Source of the DNA: Asterias amurensis
Taxonomy: Eukaryota; Echinodermata; Asteroidea; Forcipulatida; Asteriidae
Assembly: GCF_032118995.1 (NCBI RefSeq)
Contig: NC_092650.1
Coordinates: 23,384,001-23,448,000 of the forward strand
Length of the DNA stretch: 64,000 bases
Reading direction: 5' to 3'
In this document: positions 29,701 to 38,132 of the stretch, in pieces
Position numbering within the stretch: position 1 is the first letter of the stretch
How the letters are laid out: each line of letters opens with the position of its first letter
Translations under genes and position numbers: made by a program
The notes under the pieces: generated by a model
What the model was told of the DNA's origin: nothing
Seen by the model: only the letters and a program-made list of their open reading frames with translations
Database searches by the model: none

Positions 29701-32292
29701 TGGAGAGCAGCAGTCTATTAATTGATTAGTATATTTTCTTGTTGGTATCTCCACTATAGCTACAAATGACCCGCATCCTTGGTGGCAAGTGGACTTTGGT
29801 GAGAACCACTGCATGGGAAAGATCACCGTGTCTCTCAGACGGAATTGCTGTGGAGGTAATGATCCGATACACTACATTCATAAATACCTCAGACAGTTTC
29901 GATATTCCTATTGGTGGAGAGCGCGTCGCGTTGGGGTGTTTAAACCTTTGATAATGACCAGTGTTTACAACCGGTTGTGAGCGGATACCCCGCGCTAATC
30001 TTGATGCAAGACGTTTCTTGTTACGGGCGATGCAGTGGTGAATTGGTCGCGTAGTGTGTGAAAGAAAAAACAAGGGTCCAATTTCGTGGCTCTGCTATAC
30101 CGTTTGCACAGAATCGTCGCTTACGGAAGCAGGGAATTTTGTGCTTACGGCAAGCGTATTTCACGGGTTAGCGGCGAATTTTGGCCTCTGCGCGTGCGTA
30201 CTCCCCGTTACTATAGGCATTCTAGGCTTACAAGGCTAGCGCAGAAATTCGGCGCCTGCAAGTAAGCGGGGAATCGTGATCAAAAGCGCAGAATTCGGAG
30301 GTAAGCAGAGCCATGAAACTGGGCCAAGAACGTGTTGCACCAAGAATATAGGCGCATGCGCACGAACGGAACCGGAAAGTGTCGGAAATAGGCATGCAAC
30401 ACACGGATGTCTTACATGAACATTTAACATGTACATTCCATAGAAGTAGAAACAAACAGAGCTCAAGCACGTCGGAAACCACGAGGAAACGGATAAGTTT
30501 TACAGAATGTCTTACTTTAATACGCCTTTTAACCAAAAAGGTATTTATGAATGGGAATAAAAGGGTAGCGTCTAGTTCTTTCACGGCCGTTTAAAACCTT
30601 ACAGGTCGAATTGCCGTGTGAAAAGGGCCCTCGCCTTCGGTTTGGGCCTTTATCACACGGCAATTCGACCCTGCCGATTTTTAAACGGCCGCGGAAGAAT
30701 TTGTCGCTACCATTTTGTTCCCTTATTTAATGCATAGAGATTACAGTAGGGCTACCTTTTTATGTCCTTTGTTTTTAAAAGATTTTTCAAACTCTGGGAA
30801 GAATATCCCATCACCTAAAAGATAAATGAAATCATTGCGTTTCCAAAGTAGACTAAAACACAATACTTGTCGGAAGTTGTCGACCTCATTGTTGTCTTCA
30901 TTTTATTTTACCCATTCCAAGAAAATCGCTTTAGAGCTGCAGTAGTCAGAGCTGGTTTGAGCCCAGACTTCATTCAGAATCAGCAGTGTGGATTACCGGC
31001 GACTGAATCACAGTCCACAGACGGAGCAGTGGTTGAGTTTCTTTGCGAGCCACCAGTGATTGCCAGGTATGTCAGCCTTGATATTGACCCATCGAGACCA
31101 GACGTGACTCTCGCCATTCTTCAGATTGCTGAGGTGAACGTGCAGGAGTATACCTCTCAGGAGTGCGCTGGTATTGCTGGTAAGATTGACTTATTAAAAA
31201 TCGTTGAAGGAGCGCTCTGGCTTAAAAACCGTACCAAGTAATGTTTGTTATATTTATTTATGCCACTGTTTACACCGCACTACGATGCCCTGCCTATTAT
31301 TTTTCCCAAACTCTTTCCAATTTAGGATTAATAATAATGATAATATATAATAATAATAATCTAAGCATTTAATATAGCGTTCTTACACAAAAAAGGTACC
31401 ACAACGCTTTACAACAGAATAACAAGCATTTAAATATTAACAATACATTTACAAAGCAATGAGAAATAAATAAATAGCCTAAGAAGCAAAATAAGTTTGG
31501 AAAGGTGTGTTTTTAGTGATATTTTGAAATCGGAAATGAACTAGCATGACGTATTTGATAAGGAAGAGTGTTCCAAAGGTTTGGTACTGCTGATAAAAAC
31601 CTTTGGATGATGAAGTGTATCTGATTTTAGGTTTAGTGAGAATCCTTGTATCTAAGCTGGGACTAAAGGTGAGTTAAGTTCCGTAACCATGGACGTTGGA
31701 CATACCCATCCTAAGTTAGGATGAGTTACTCGTCCTAACTGGAAATATAGGATCAATCCTAGCGTTTCGTAAAATCGGCTGGTGGAAGTCAAGGTCCTTT
31801 ATATCACAGTTAGGCCGTTTCAAATAGCTAAGGAGGGGGAGGGGGTCAGGTCAAAACAAATGTACTCTTTTAAGGAGCTGAACGGTCATATTTAATTTCA
31901 CCAACGAGTTTCGCGTGCACAACTATTTCTGCACCTGACGACCATTTGACATAGCTAAAAGGGGGCATTTTTGGTTCCAAAATGTGAACCTTTTTTAAGG
32001 AGATGAATATGCATCCATGTACTTACTGATAAATTGGAACCATCAGTTCTTGAAGCCGTCAAGTCATTCTATCGATAAATCCATTGTGTTCTGATACATA
32101 ACGCAAGTTGTGCGTCCATGGTGTTTGGTATGGTAAAACATTTTGTTCGCACTATACTTCATTTGTCAATGAAAGAACAATTTTGTATTTAATTTGTTTT
32201 AACTGTACGGGCGTTTATGATCAATCTATTATGGCTCTTTTACAGCTCCAAAAACGGCAAAGCGAGGCACACGTAAAGGTAAGAATTTGTAG
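18606..32292 (+). CDS. Secreted tandem F-type lectin (fucolectin), two carbohydrate-recognition domains
   Basis: Predicted extracellular fucose-binding lectin, likely in innate recognition as in other F-type lectins. Exons: 18606-18720 (or 17386-17500) signal peptide; domain 1 at 23951-24064, 25402-25491, 26874-27116; domain 2 at 28750-28851, 29760-29855, 30922-31179; short basic tail from 32246. Every intron is phase 1 with GT..AG borders and all frames join, giving about 354 residues if exon 8 reads to TAG at 32290-32292. Alternatively exon 8 ends at a GT donor after 32278 and splices to a tiny exon (33722-33744, stop TAA). Domain hallmarks: SLSIDGNLDTFAH and SEAVDGNLGSHFH, HPWWQ, the paired cysteines CCG, CGYPAT / CGLPAT, and TCEPPVLATYISVDI / LCEPPVIARYVSLDI. 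The fucose motif is H-X27-R-R-D-C-C-G-D-R in domain 1. Domain 2 has N for D and one extra residue before the last R. The exon structure is inferred by eye, not from transcripts. Confidence 0.85.
18787..19137 (+). mobile_element. Family A MITE
   Basis: The left part begins at TCAAAGACCAGTCTTCTCAC. The right terminus GTCCACTGCC and TTAA (19134-19137) are intact, unlike its two sister copies upstream. Confidence 0.85.
19224..19586 (+). mobile_element. Family A MITE, full length
   Basis: TTAA at both ends (19224-19227, 19583-19586) and the left terminus AGGCAGTGGACACTATTGGT. The right terminus has a short deletion (ACCAATCCACTGCC). Confidence 0.9.
19587..20320. other. Lectin intron 1, AT-rich
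   Basis: No gene or element recognised. A homopolymer C run lies at about 20107-20120 (ACCACCCCCCCC...). The 101-codon open frame at 19605-19910 is compositionally random. Confidence 0.4.
20326..20441. repeat. (ATAACA)n microsatellite
   Basis: About 19 hexamer copies with a few ATAACT and TTACAA variants. Both strands stay open, giving meaningless Ile-Thr and Tyr-Cys frames. Confidence 0.95.
20781..20803 (-). mobile_element. Family A terminus fragment
   Basis: Only the end ACCAATAGTGTCCACTGCCT remains next to unrelated sequence. Confidence 0.6.
20855..21240. repeat. Dispersed repeat G, copy 1, with a nested hairpin
   Basis: Shares AAATGGTTAACGGCCTTACG, CTAGCAGAGTC, a GGGAGGGCGGGG-rich tract and GGCTGGTTTGACCACAAGCA with the repeat at 22105-22425. 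At 20953-21093 a 140-bp snap-back element has been inserted: left AGGGGTCGATTTCACAAAGA, right CTTTGTTAAATCCACCCC, with several nested GACTAGTCCTA / TAGGACTAGTC pairs. Confidence 0.75.
21574..21961 (-). mobile_element. Family A MITE, full length
   Basis: Both termini present; the left flank reads CTTGAAGG instead of TTAAAGG. TTAA at 21958-21961. Confidence 0.9.
22105..22425. repeat. Dispersed repeat G, copy 2
   Basis: Matches the repeat at 20855: ACAAATTAGTTAATGGCCTG, CGACCCTAGCAGAGTC, a G-rich tract at about 22345-22380 (GGGGTGGGGGGGGTGGG) and GGCTGGTTTGATCACAAGAA. The G-rich tract could form a quadruplex. Confidence 0.7.
22426..22899. other. Lectin intron 1, unassigned
   Basis: AT-rich, with a T run at 22497-22512. 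I see no gene, conserved element or repeat. Confidence 0.4.
22900..23100. repeat. Decayed inverted-repeat element
   Basis: GACCTTTATCATGTTGTCAC (22916) and its imperfect complement GGCCACACCGCGATAAAGGT (about 23063) face each other across about 130 bp. A related GGAATGGAATCTAAAGATG block lies at about 40020. Confidence 0.55.
23246..23610 (-). mobile_element. Family A MITE, diverged
   Basis: Interior blocks GAAACGGCTCCCTGTGAAGT, GCATCTGAAAGCACACAA and TTCACAGGTTCGTTATTTTA are clear; the terminus is decayed (CTGGACATTATTGGCAACC). Confidence 0.8.
23951..27116 (+). CDS. F-type lectin domain 1 (three exons)
   Basis: Exons 23951-24064, 25402-25491 and 26874-27116, 149 residues in total, the normal size of one F-type domain. 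The fucose-contact signature RRDCCGDR is intact and preceded by a His 28 residues upstream, as the family requires (His plus two Arg contact the sugar). The intron before the third exon ends in a long TTG/TCG microsatellite. Confidence 0.85.
24121..24216. repeat. Irregular GGCGACTTT motif cluster
   Basis: Five spaced copies of GGCGACTTT or GGCTACTTT within 95 bp, separated by short G-rich spacers. Too irregular for a standard microsatellite. Lies 60 bp after lectin exon 2. Confidence 0.7.
24256..24621. mobile_element. Probable TIR element in lectin intron 2
   Basis: Ends TATAACTGACATACAGATCC plus TTGTCATTTGA at the left, and the near-complement TCAAATGACAAAGTCAGTTA at the right. The interior is GC-richer (CAGCGCCGCCGTGCCGCTGC; CGCTACGCGGCG) than its surroundings. 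No transposase frame. Confidence 0.6.
24640..24770. repeat. Perfect hairpin with TTCG-type loop
   Basis: ATTTGGACTGTTCCATTTCA (from 24679) is exactly complementary to the arm ending at 24732, with a loop CTCGGCTTCGCCTCG. Weaker outer arms (GTGGAATGGAAGGAATA / TATTCCTCCTATTCCAC) extend the structure to about 130 bp. The same loop style occurs at 30586-30697. Confidence 0.8.
24990..25285. repeat. GAGTG/CACTC-rich stretch in lectin intron 2
   Basis: More than a dozen AGAGTG or CACTC motifs, for example TTAGAGTGAAAGACGG, TAGAGTGAAAGACAGG and GGAGTGAAGTTTG, partly as short inverted pairs. Probably a decayed repeat of unknown class. Confidence 0.45.
25935..26222 (-). mobile_element. tRNA-derived SINE
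   Basis: On the minus strand, from 26222: box A-like GTGGCCGAGCGGTTAAGAGC, a variable-arm region typical of Leu/Ser tRNAs, box B GGGTTCGAATCCC, then a body with GGGACGTAAAGCCGTTGGTC and AAGAACCCAGTGCACTTTTC. The tRNA head does not fold cleanly into an acceptor stem, and the body follows directly. So it is a SINE and not a tRNA gene. The copy at 13150-13707 is the same family. Confidence 0.85.
26405..26556 (-). mobile_element. Second tRNA-derived SINE family
   Basis: Minus strand from 26556: AACCTCGGTAGTCTAGTTGG (box A), GTGGGTTCGAATCCCACC (box B, perfect T-stem), then ACATGCCTGTGATATTTTTT and GTACTGAGTATACAGTAC. The anticodon arm is degenerate. The head differs from that of the neighbouring SINE, so two families lie back to back here. 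Confidence 0.8.
26580..26850. repeat. TTG/TCG microsatellite abutting lectin exon 4
   Basis: About 270 bp of GTT and GTC triplets, with long pure TTG (26679-26732) and TCG (26746-26776) blocks, ending 24 bp before the exon starting at 26874. It takes the place of a normal polypyrimidine tract. Confidence 0.93.
27155..27490 (-). mobile_element. Family A MITE, sub-variant
   Basis: Left end CCTGGACACTATTGGTAATT and interior AGAAACGGCACCCTCTGAAG. The middle block GACTTCAGCTGAAGCC replaces the usual GAGGTCTCGAAATC block, a sub-variant also seen at 57710-58081. Confidence 0.82.
27491..28078. other. Lectin intron 4, unassigned
   Basis: No gene or recognised element. AGAGGGCAGCAGACC at 27515 and GAGCGCCCTCTCTTGGTGAT at 27956 may be ends of an unknown inverted-repeat insertion. 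Confidence 0.35.
28079..28300. mobile_element. Family D MITE, right end lost
   Basis: Left terminus GTGCGTTCGTTTAGCTTCCC followed by TGGGTCTACTCCGCGGTGCT and CACTCCACAAGCAGGGCACT. The full copy is at 35829-36073. Confidence 0.82.
28443..28636. mobile_element. Short TIR element
   Basis: Ends TAAAGCCCGGTTCATACTCC and GGAAGTATGAACCCGGGCTT are inverted copies. The interior is CpG-rich with GAATGCGAATGCGATACGAA and GACGTCA motifs. Confidence 0.8.
28750..31179 (+). CDS. F-type lectin domain 2 (three exons)
   Basis: Exons 28750-28851, 29760-29855 and 30922-31179, 152 residues. Same split points and phases as domain 1, so the two domains arose by duplication of a three-exon block. The signature reads RRNCCGENR: the Asp is Asn and the second Arg is one position later. 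Sugar affinity or preference may therefore differ from domain 1. A Cys occurs in the second exon (ENHCMGK) that domain 1 lacks. Confidence 0.85.
29107..29170. repeat. CTGT-rich microsatellite
   Basis: TGTCTGTCTGTTTATC followed by CTGT repeats in lectin intron 5. Confidence 0.9.
29418..29555. repeat. ATTC/ATTT microsatellite
   Basis: Tetramer repeats TTAT and ATTC with interruptions, also in lectin intron 5. Confidence 0.88.
29865..30062. repeat. Dispersed repeat H, copy 1
   Basis: CATAAATACCTCAGACAGTT, GGTGGAGAGCGCGTCGCGTT and GATGCAAGACGTTTCTTGTT occur reverse-complemented at 41218-41490. Lies in lectin intron 6. Confidence 0.75.
30076..30330. mobile_element. Short TIR element in lectin intron 6
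   Basis: Left GGTCCAATTTCGTGGCTCTG and right CAGAGCCATGAAACTGGGCC are inverted copies. GC-rich interior with GTTAGCGGCGAATTTTGG. Confidence 0.8.
30586..30697. repeat. Hairpin element with CTTCGG loop
   Basis: GGTCGAATTGCCGTGTGA and TCACACGGCAATTCGACC are exactly complementary around a loop containing GGGCCCTCGCCTTCGG. The outer ends CGGCCGTTTAAAA / TTTTTAAACGGCCG also pair. Same design as 24640-24770. Confidence 0.85.
31322..31670 (-). mobile_element. Retroposon 3' fragment (SINE or LINE tail)
   Basis: On the minus strand it ends in an ATTATTATTATATATT tail preceded by AGCGTTGTGGTACC and a body with TTTGGAACACTCTTCCTTAT. The tail and body style fit a non-LTR retroposon, but the class is not certain. 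It sits inside a decayed GTCGATTTCACAAA-type snap-back element whose right half is at 31671-31790. Confidence 0.6.
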
Positions 32293-32566
32293 TCGGGTTA
32301 TCGGTGTGGAAACTTTCCTTGCCTTCAACCTCTAGGGCCCATGTTCTAATCACGTCTGGGCACTATGTGGATTGTGTGTCCATTCCCTTCCTAAAATGCA
32401 TGTATTTTCTCTGGAATATTGCTGGGTTTTTCTCTAAACATTATACAACTAAAACTCCCTTCTATTTTGTTATGTTAAGGCAAGCCGCTACAAGCTACCT
32501 GGCTAATTTTGGGCCTTGCCTCCACGCATTTTCCGCCAGTTTATTATAATTTATATATACCTGTAT

Positions 32567-32640
32567 GTATAGGTTTTCTCGGTCATTTTTGGAAAATGAG
32601 CAGCCAATTTAACCACCAGCCTACTACTATAATAATGTGG
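32567..32640. mobile_element. Family C terminus fragment
   Basis: TATAGGTTTTCTCGGTCA followed by GAAAATGAGCAGCCAATTTA, the left end of the palindromic family C found complete at 34549 and 53610. Confidence 0.8.
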
Positions 32641-32689
32641 AAATGTTTTGTGGAAATAATGTATATTGAATTAAATTGAAATGAAGTGT

Positions 32690-33545
32690 CATTTCGCCTT
32701 TGGCACAATGTGGATTGGTTTTTCAGTCCCTCCTGACCGTGTAGTTTTTCCCGACTGTGTTTTTTTCCTGTGATATATTTATATTGGGGTTTCCTCCAAC
32801 TAAAACATCTAAAGCTAAAACTCCCTTCAGTGCCCTTGGATTGGTTTATTTTTAGTCCCTCCTGACTGTGTGTGTTTTTTCTGTGATAATTATTTGGGGT
32901 TTTCCACCCACGTCTAAAACTGAAACTCCCATTGTTGATTTCTCAGTTGACACTATGTAGATTGGGTTTTCACTTTTGAGACCTTCCCGACTGTGTGTTT
33001 TTTTCCTGTGATAATTATCTTGGGTTTTCCACCCACATCTAAAACTGAAACTCCCATTGTTGATTTCTCAGTTGACACTATGTAGATTGGGTTTTCACTT
33101 TTGAGACCTTCCCGACTGTGTGTTTTTTTCCTGTGATAATTTTCTTGGGTTTTCCACCCACATCTAAAACTGAAACTCCCATTGTTGATTTCTCAGTTGA
33201 CACTATGTAGATTGGGTTTTCACTTTTGAGTCCTTACCTGACATACTGCGGGTTTTTCCTGTGATAATTATCTTGGGTTTTCCACCCTCATCTAAAACTG
33301 AAACTCCCGTTGTTTTTTTCTCCGTTGGCACTATGTAGATTGGGTTTTCACTTTTGAGACCTTACCTGCTGTGTGGGTTTTCTCCTATGATAATTATCTT
33401 GGGTTTTCTCTCTTCTCCGTTGGCACTATTGGGTTTGGGTTTTCATTTCAGTCCCTACCTGAGACTCTGTGGGTTTTTCCTGTGATAATTGTCTTGGGTT
33501 TTCCTCTCATATCTCAACTGCAATTTCCATCCTTTTCTTCTCTCA
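32690..33545. repeat. 125-bp tandem repeat
   Basis: About seven units. The landmark TCTCAGTTGACACTATGTAG starts at 32941, 33066 and 33191, exactly 125 bp apart; outer units are shorter and diverged. Each contains ATTGGGTTTTCACTTTTGAG and CCTGTGATAATTATCTTGGG. It lies just downstream of the likely lectin stop. Confidence 0.92.
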
Positions 33546-33812
33546 TGTGGGTCGTTGGCGATTTACAGTGTTTTCGCTTTACGAGAGTCCATCTGATAAG
33601 TAATTGCCCAGTCTACCCCTCAAAAAACTGAAATCCTCCAACAACAAAACCACATTCTTGATTTTAAACTAATAATAATTGCAATTTGTTTTATAAGATT
33701 TTATGTTGCCATTTGTTTCAGAAATGACTTGTTATGTTATCTAAATCAAGATGATCCAGCCGATGCCGTTCAATCTCTACATTGGTTATTATGGAGTTCA
33801 CTATAGTGTGGA

Positions 33813-33852
33813 GCTAAGGCCCCCCCCCCCCCCCAAAAAAAAAAAAAAAATT
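33813..33852. repeat. Poly-C / poly-A homopolymer pair
   Basis: A run of about 17 C directly followed by about 17 A. Assembly length here may be unreliable. Confidence 0.85.
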
Positions 33853-33929
33853 ATTAACTTTTGTTTTTTCGATTTTTGAAAAAAATCCATCTTTTCAAAA
33901 GGACTGGCCTAGGAGCTTTTCCCGAATCT

Positions 33930-34183
33930 AACTTGATGCCCTCGAACACTTGTAACCGTATGTTTCATAAAACAATATTAGTGAATGTCTCCCAGCAAAT
34001 CTTTTGAGTGTTATCCGACCCTGTTTGCGGTTGATTCAAACTGAAGAATTGGTGGCCTGTTTGATTTGAAATACTTAGCGGCCATCTTGAAAAAAAAATA
34101 GTAAATAGTAAATAGTAAGGCCCTCATCCTCCTCTCTTTTGAAAAATCCGGACGATCAACTGGTATTTTTTTTTATTTGGCCT
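33930..34183. mobile_element. Family F element, inverted second copy
   Basis: TTTCATAAAACAATATTAGT, AGCGGCCATCTTGAAAAA and the terminus CGGACGATCAACTGGTATTT plus TTTGGCC match the element at 14061-14369 in the opposite sense. The left end is unclear. Confidence 0.7.
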
Positions 34184-34548
34184 AACAATCTATAGAATAA
34201 TAAATTTGCTTGCTAGATTTTAATATTGTCTGGTACAGTGACGTGCTTGAATACAAGTTACCTCTTAAATTTGATTTCCTCATACTATTAAGCCAGTTAA
34301 TACAGGGGCAAGCTTTTGCGTGTTAGATATGTTAGAGACGGTGAACACCCAAGCACAAATCTGAATGAATTTGTATGGAACAATGGTACAAGGATTTGCT
34401 CATCTAGAGGTTGCTACACAAAAGCTTGCCCGAACCATTTAACATAACAACGGTAACTGTCTCTATAGACTGAGGAATTCAAATGTTAAGCTGTCCATTA
34501 TGACTATAAGCAAGTCATTTTACCAGACATAAATCTAATCTAACATAA

Positions 34549-34962
34549 TATAGGTTTTCTCGGTCAATTTCGGAAAATGAGCAGCCAGTTAAACCACCAG
34601 CTTATTCTATTTGGCACGAAATTGAATGTTACTGAAAAGGATCATTCGATTTCGTTTTAAGACTAGTCAAATGTACTTTTATGTTATTCGATTCAACAAA
34701 ATAATCATTCAATTTAACAATTCATCAAAACAGCATTCAAATTCACAGACGCTTCTTGAGGCGTGTGTGGCTCGAAAAAGAATGACGATACGCTAACTTT
34801 AACAGAGTGCTAACGGAATTTGACTCAACTCAAAACGAAATTGAACGGCCGAATTCTGAATTTGAAACGCAGTAACAACTGGAGAGGCAAAACAGTTTTA
34901 ATTCGAACGCATGAAAATGAAATTGACTGCTCACTTGCCGAATTTGACCGAGAAAACCTATA
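34549..34962. mobile_element. Family C palindromic element, full length
   Basis: Begins TATAGGTTTTCTCGGTCA and ends with the complement. Arms continue inward for most of the 414 bp, with paired blocks GAAATTGAATG and CATTCGATTTCGT. The ends read TATAGG...CCTATA, which suits a TA target duplication. Confidence 0.88.
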
Positions 34963-35025
34963 CTATCAAAAGGTTTAACAGCACTGTGTGGTTTTGTAAA
35001 GAAAGTGTTGTACCTGTGTTAAAAT

Positions 35026-35517
35026 CAGCCCAGTGCTGTGTATTGAGAGAGTTGCGACATGGAGGGACCAGTTTTCTTTGGTCACGTGGTTGTTGGACGC
35101 CATTTTGTCACTAAATCACTAAATGCAGCAAAACCCAACGGGCACATGGGGAGGGGTAAGTGGGCGCCCCCAATCCGTAAGCTGCGGACGCTATCTTATG
35201 GGACAGGTGCCTCTCGACCGGACTCGAAAAATGTCTTAGTCCCAAAAAATGTTGTACTTGGAGATTTTCCTGTCATCACCTGTGACCCCGACGTTTGCGG
35301 CATGTGCGGCCGTCCTAAACGTCTCCCACCCCGGCATTGAGAGGGCCGGGCCCGATCCCTTCGGGTTCTGTGGGATTTCCGCTTACCTCGGGCTCTTGGC
35401 GACGAGGGTCCGCTATTCGCCTTACGGGCACACTAGTCTGGCACGCCGTGTTCGTTTTGGGGAACAAAATGGGTTCTCATCGCACATAATCGTATAACTC
35501 CCCAATATACGGCTCTG
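35026..35517. mobile_element. 490-bp TIR element
   Basis: Left GCCCAGTGCTGTGTATTGAG plus AGAGTT and right AACTCCCCAATATACGGCTC plus TGGGCC are inverted copies. The right end recurs at 47850-47880. The interior is GC-rich and holds a 93-codon open frame (35059-35340) with a CxxC-like CGMCGRP. I do not recognise it and would not call it a gene. Confidence 0.72.
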
Positions 35518-35828
35518 GGCCAGCCAATTGTACACCAATTTGTGTCCATTCGACAATTAGTAGTTCCAATCAAAGTTTGATGTTCTTTATAAACAGGTAA
35601 TTATAGTATGGTAAATATGGAATGGATATATCTGTTTTAGATTTAAATTATTTATATTCTCTTGGTCAACAACAAAACACAGAGTTTAGTGATGCAAAGT
35701 GGTTTCGTGACGTTGTAGTATTCGTAACAGTATTTTTTAGTATTGCAATGTATTGCGTGTGAGACAGGGGCCGTTTTAGAGACCGCGGCAGCCATTATTT
35801 TTATTGTTCGTCGCTGCCAGCACAACAT

Positions 35829-36073
35829 TGGGTGCGTTCGTTTAGCTTCCCTGGGTCTACCCTGCGGTGCTCACCCGGGTAACCCCCTGACTTGAGCTAA
35901 ACGAACGACCACTAATATAGTGACGTCGTTCACCCGAGGCCAGCCCCCAAGTGACCAACTCCACAAGCAAGGCACTTGGGGCTGACCTGGTTGAGCCCCT
36001 GGAGATGTCAAAAGCTATTCGAACGCACTGAGACAGACTGGGGATGATCCAGGGAAGCTAAACGAACGCACAC
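35829..36073. mobile_element. Family D MITE, full length
   Basis: GTGCGTTCGTTTAGCTTCCC at the left and its complement at the right, 245 bp overall, with TGACGTCGTTCACCCGAGGC in the middle. Confidence 0.9.
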
Positions 36074-36269
36074 TATGTCAATAACAAGCAAACTAAAGCG
36101 TTCACATTTGTTTCAAGCTCTGGCTGCGTGACTGAACTAAAACTATGCGGAGGTGAGTGGTGTTCCTTTGGTTTTTTTTATTCACTTTTTATTATAATTA
36201 CTAAACACAGATGTGTTCTTAGTGCTCGAAGAAGAAGTCCCTACTATGAATATTAGAGAGATTTGAAGG

Positions 36270-37275
36270 AAAACAATTAGGTACATTAGTAATTAATCAA
36301 AATATTTGTTAGCATAAAAGCGTACCTGGAAATGAGCAATGCAGAGCTAGGTTGATTGTATAAAACATTGCAGAAACGGCCCCTCTGAAGTAACGTAGTT
36401 TTCCGAGAAAGAAATATATCACGCTTATGGATTGCAAGACTATGTGACTTGGGCCAAAGTACGTACTTAATGTAGCAGTCTACCCGCAGTACACTCGTTT
36501 CCTTTGTGATTTATCTGCACTGATAAGCATCGTTTTTCAAGCGTGACCTCAATTTGAATATTAATTAGTCCATAGGGCTTCTGAAATTCAGTCTTTTTCG
36601 GCCTTATCTGAACAGTATTGACAGAAATAATGTAGCAGTACATTGAAATGAAGAGCATATCTGTCGTTTTGTATGAAACAAATCGGTGCAACTCATATTT
36701 TGAAAAGAGATATTTGTACGTAAAAAAATGCATTATAAAAGATCTCAGGTGAAGTTTCTTTGTTAATTTGAGTAAGAAATTACCTCTTTCTCAAAAACAA
36801 CATACGAGGGAGCCGTTTCTCACTATGTTTTGTACTATTAACAGCTCTCCACTGCTCGTTAAAGATGCTATGTCATATGTTTGGCCGATTTGACCCCCAA
36901 ATTTTGATGGTATTTTGATGGGGTTGAGAAAGTTACAATCTTTCATTTGAGCCATTGCTCGGAAAAGTCCGCCAATTATTAGTAGCAGTGAAAGAAAGTG
37001 CTTAAAATTAGTTTTTGTCGGGATCCCTGCAACAATATATCACGTGACCAATTCTTATGTGTTTTATAAGAAACGTTTTAAATTTGTATCATGGTTCCTG
37101 ACCATTAAAAGTAAAAGTTAAAAAAAAAGCATTCGTTAGAGCGGGTGATACTCTTTGAAATACCATTCACTCATTTTAATGTTTGGGGCCCAAAATCTGA
37201 CATAGCATTATTAAACTATTAGCTAACAATTATTTTTTTAGTAATAACCGATAGTGCCAAGTGTGTCTTTAAAGC
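36270..37275. mobile_element. Family A foldback derivative with a nested TTAA element
   Basis: 36270-36430 carries the family A 3' half in reverse (GAAACGGCCCCTCTGAAGTA). 36745-37275 carries a 3' half in forward orientation (GAGGGAGCCGTTTCTCACTA). The two face each other around a 320-bp unrelated loop. The forward half is interrupted at 36859-37214 by another element with TTAA on both sides and ends ATGCTATGTCATATGTTTGG / CAAAATCTGACATAGCAT. Confidence 0.7.
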
Positions 37276-37984
37276 AGCACTTGTAAGAAATTTTTATAAG
37301 ACCCCAGCCACCCTTAACAGGTACTTGTTGACGTTGTCCTCATATTTTCCTTGGAGACCCTTTCTGATAAGTTCCGGTTTTCTAGTAACATGTTGGTCGT
37401 GGCCACAGTGACGTAACACTTATTTGAATGTATCTATGAATACTTTCTGGGAAGTTGAAGCTGATGGACATTGTTGTTTATTCTGATGTTGTCATAAAGC
37501 AAACCGTTGTAAGCCGTAAGTTATTTAATTCAACTTGTTGGATTATAACCCTCCCCACCCGCCTGCATCTAAGCGAGAGTATAATAAGCCCAAGCCAAAG
37601 ATCAAGCTTTTTTTAGGGGAGACCAGCTGTAGAGCCATTATACGTCTGTCATTCAAATTCAGATGGTGAACTTTCTTATTACAGGAACAATTGCTAGTTT
37701 CGGTAATAATATTATCGAAGTCAAGATGAAAAAAACTTTAAAACCGAGTGTGTAGTTAATATTTATAATAATAATAAGCAAGACAACTTACAAACTGTAT
37801 TATGAGAATAACTATTGATAACTTGTTCACACTTTTACTAGGTAATAATTTGACTGAATTTAAGTAAGCTGCGAAAAGTTTGTTGGTAGTTTTAAGTTTC
37901 AGTGCATGAACATTTTGATGCAGTCGTACATTAGACTTGACTTCTAAGAAGCAGGAGCTTGCAAACGCGTGCAGTAGAGTCACG
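37276..37984. other. Intergenic, nothing recognised
   Basis: AT-rich sequence. An open frame on the minus strand (37756-37983) lacks recognisable features. Confidence 0.35.
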
Positions 37985-38132
37985 CGCGTGTGACGTCATT
38001 ATTCATACCGCAACCATAGACCAATTTTGAACAACTGCGCATATGCGCGCAAAGGACTGTGGGAAAAATTTGGCACCTCGCTCAAAAAGTAAACAACGTT
38101 CAACGTTCGTACACGATCGATCGGTTTGCAAA
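37985..38132 (+). promoter_or_regulatory. CpG-rich promoter-like region with CRE
   Basis: Contains CGCGCGTGTGACGTCATT (perfect TGACGTCA at 37991), GCGCATATGCGCGC and several CG dinucleotides in an otherwise CpG-poor area. It leads directly to an ATG at 38133 in an acceptable context (CAAAATGG). Confidence 0.5.

Noticed and set aside
35059-35340. 93-codon gene with a CxxC-like motif
   Set aside because: It lies wholly inside a TIR element and matches no family I recognise.
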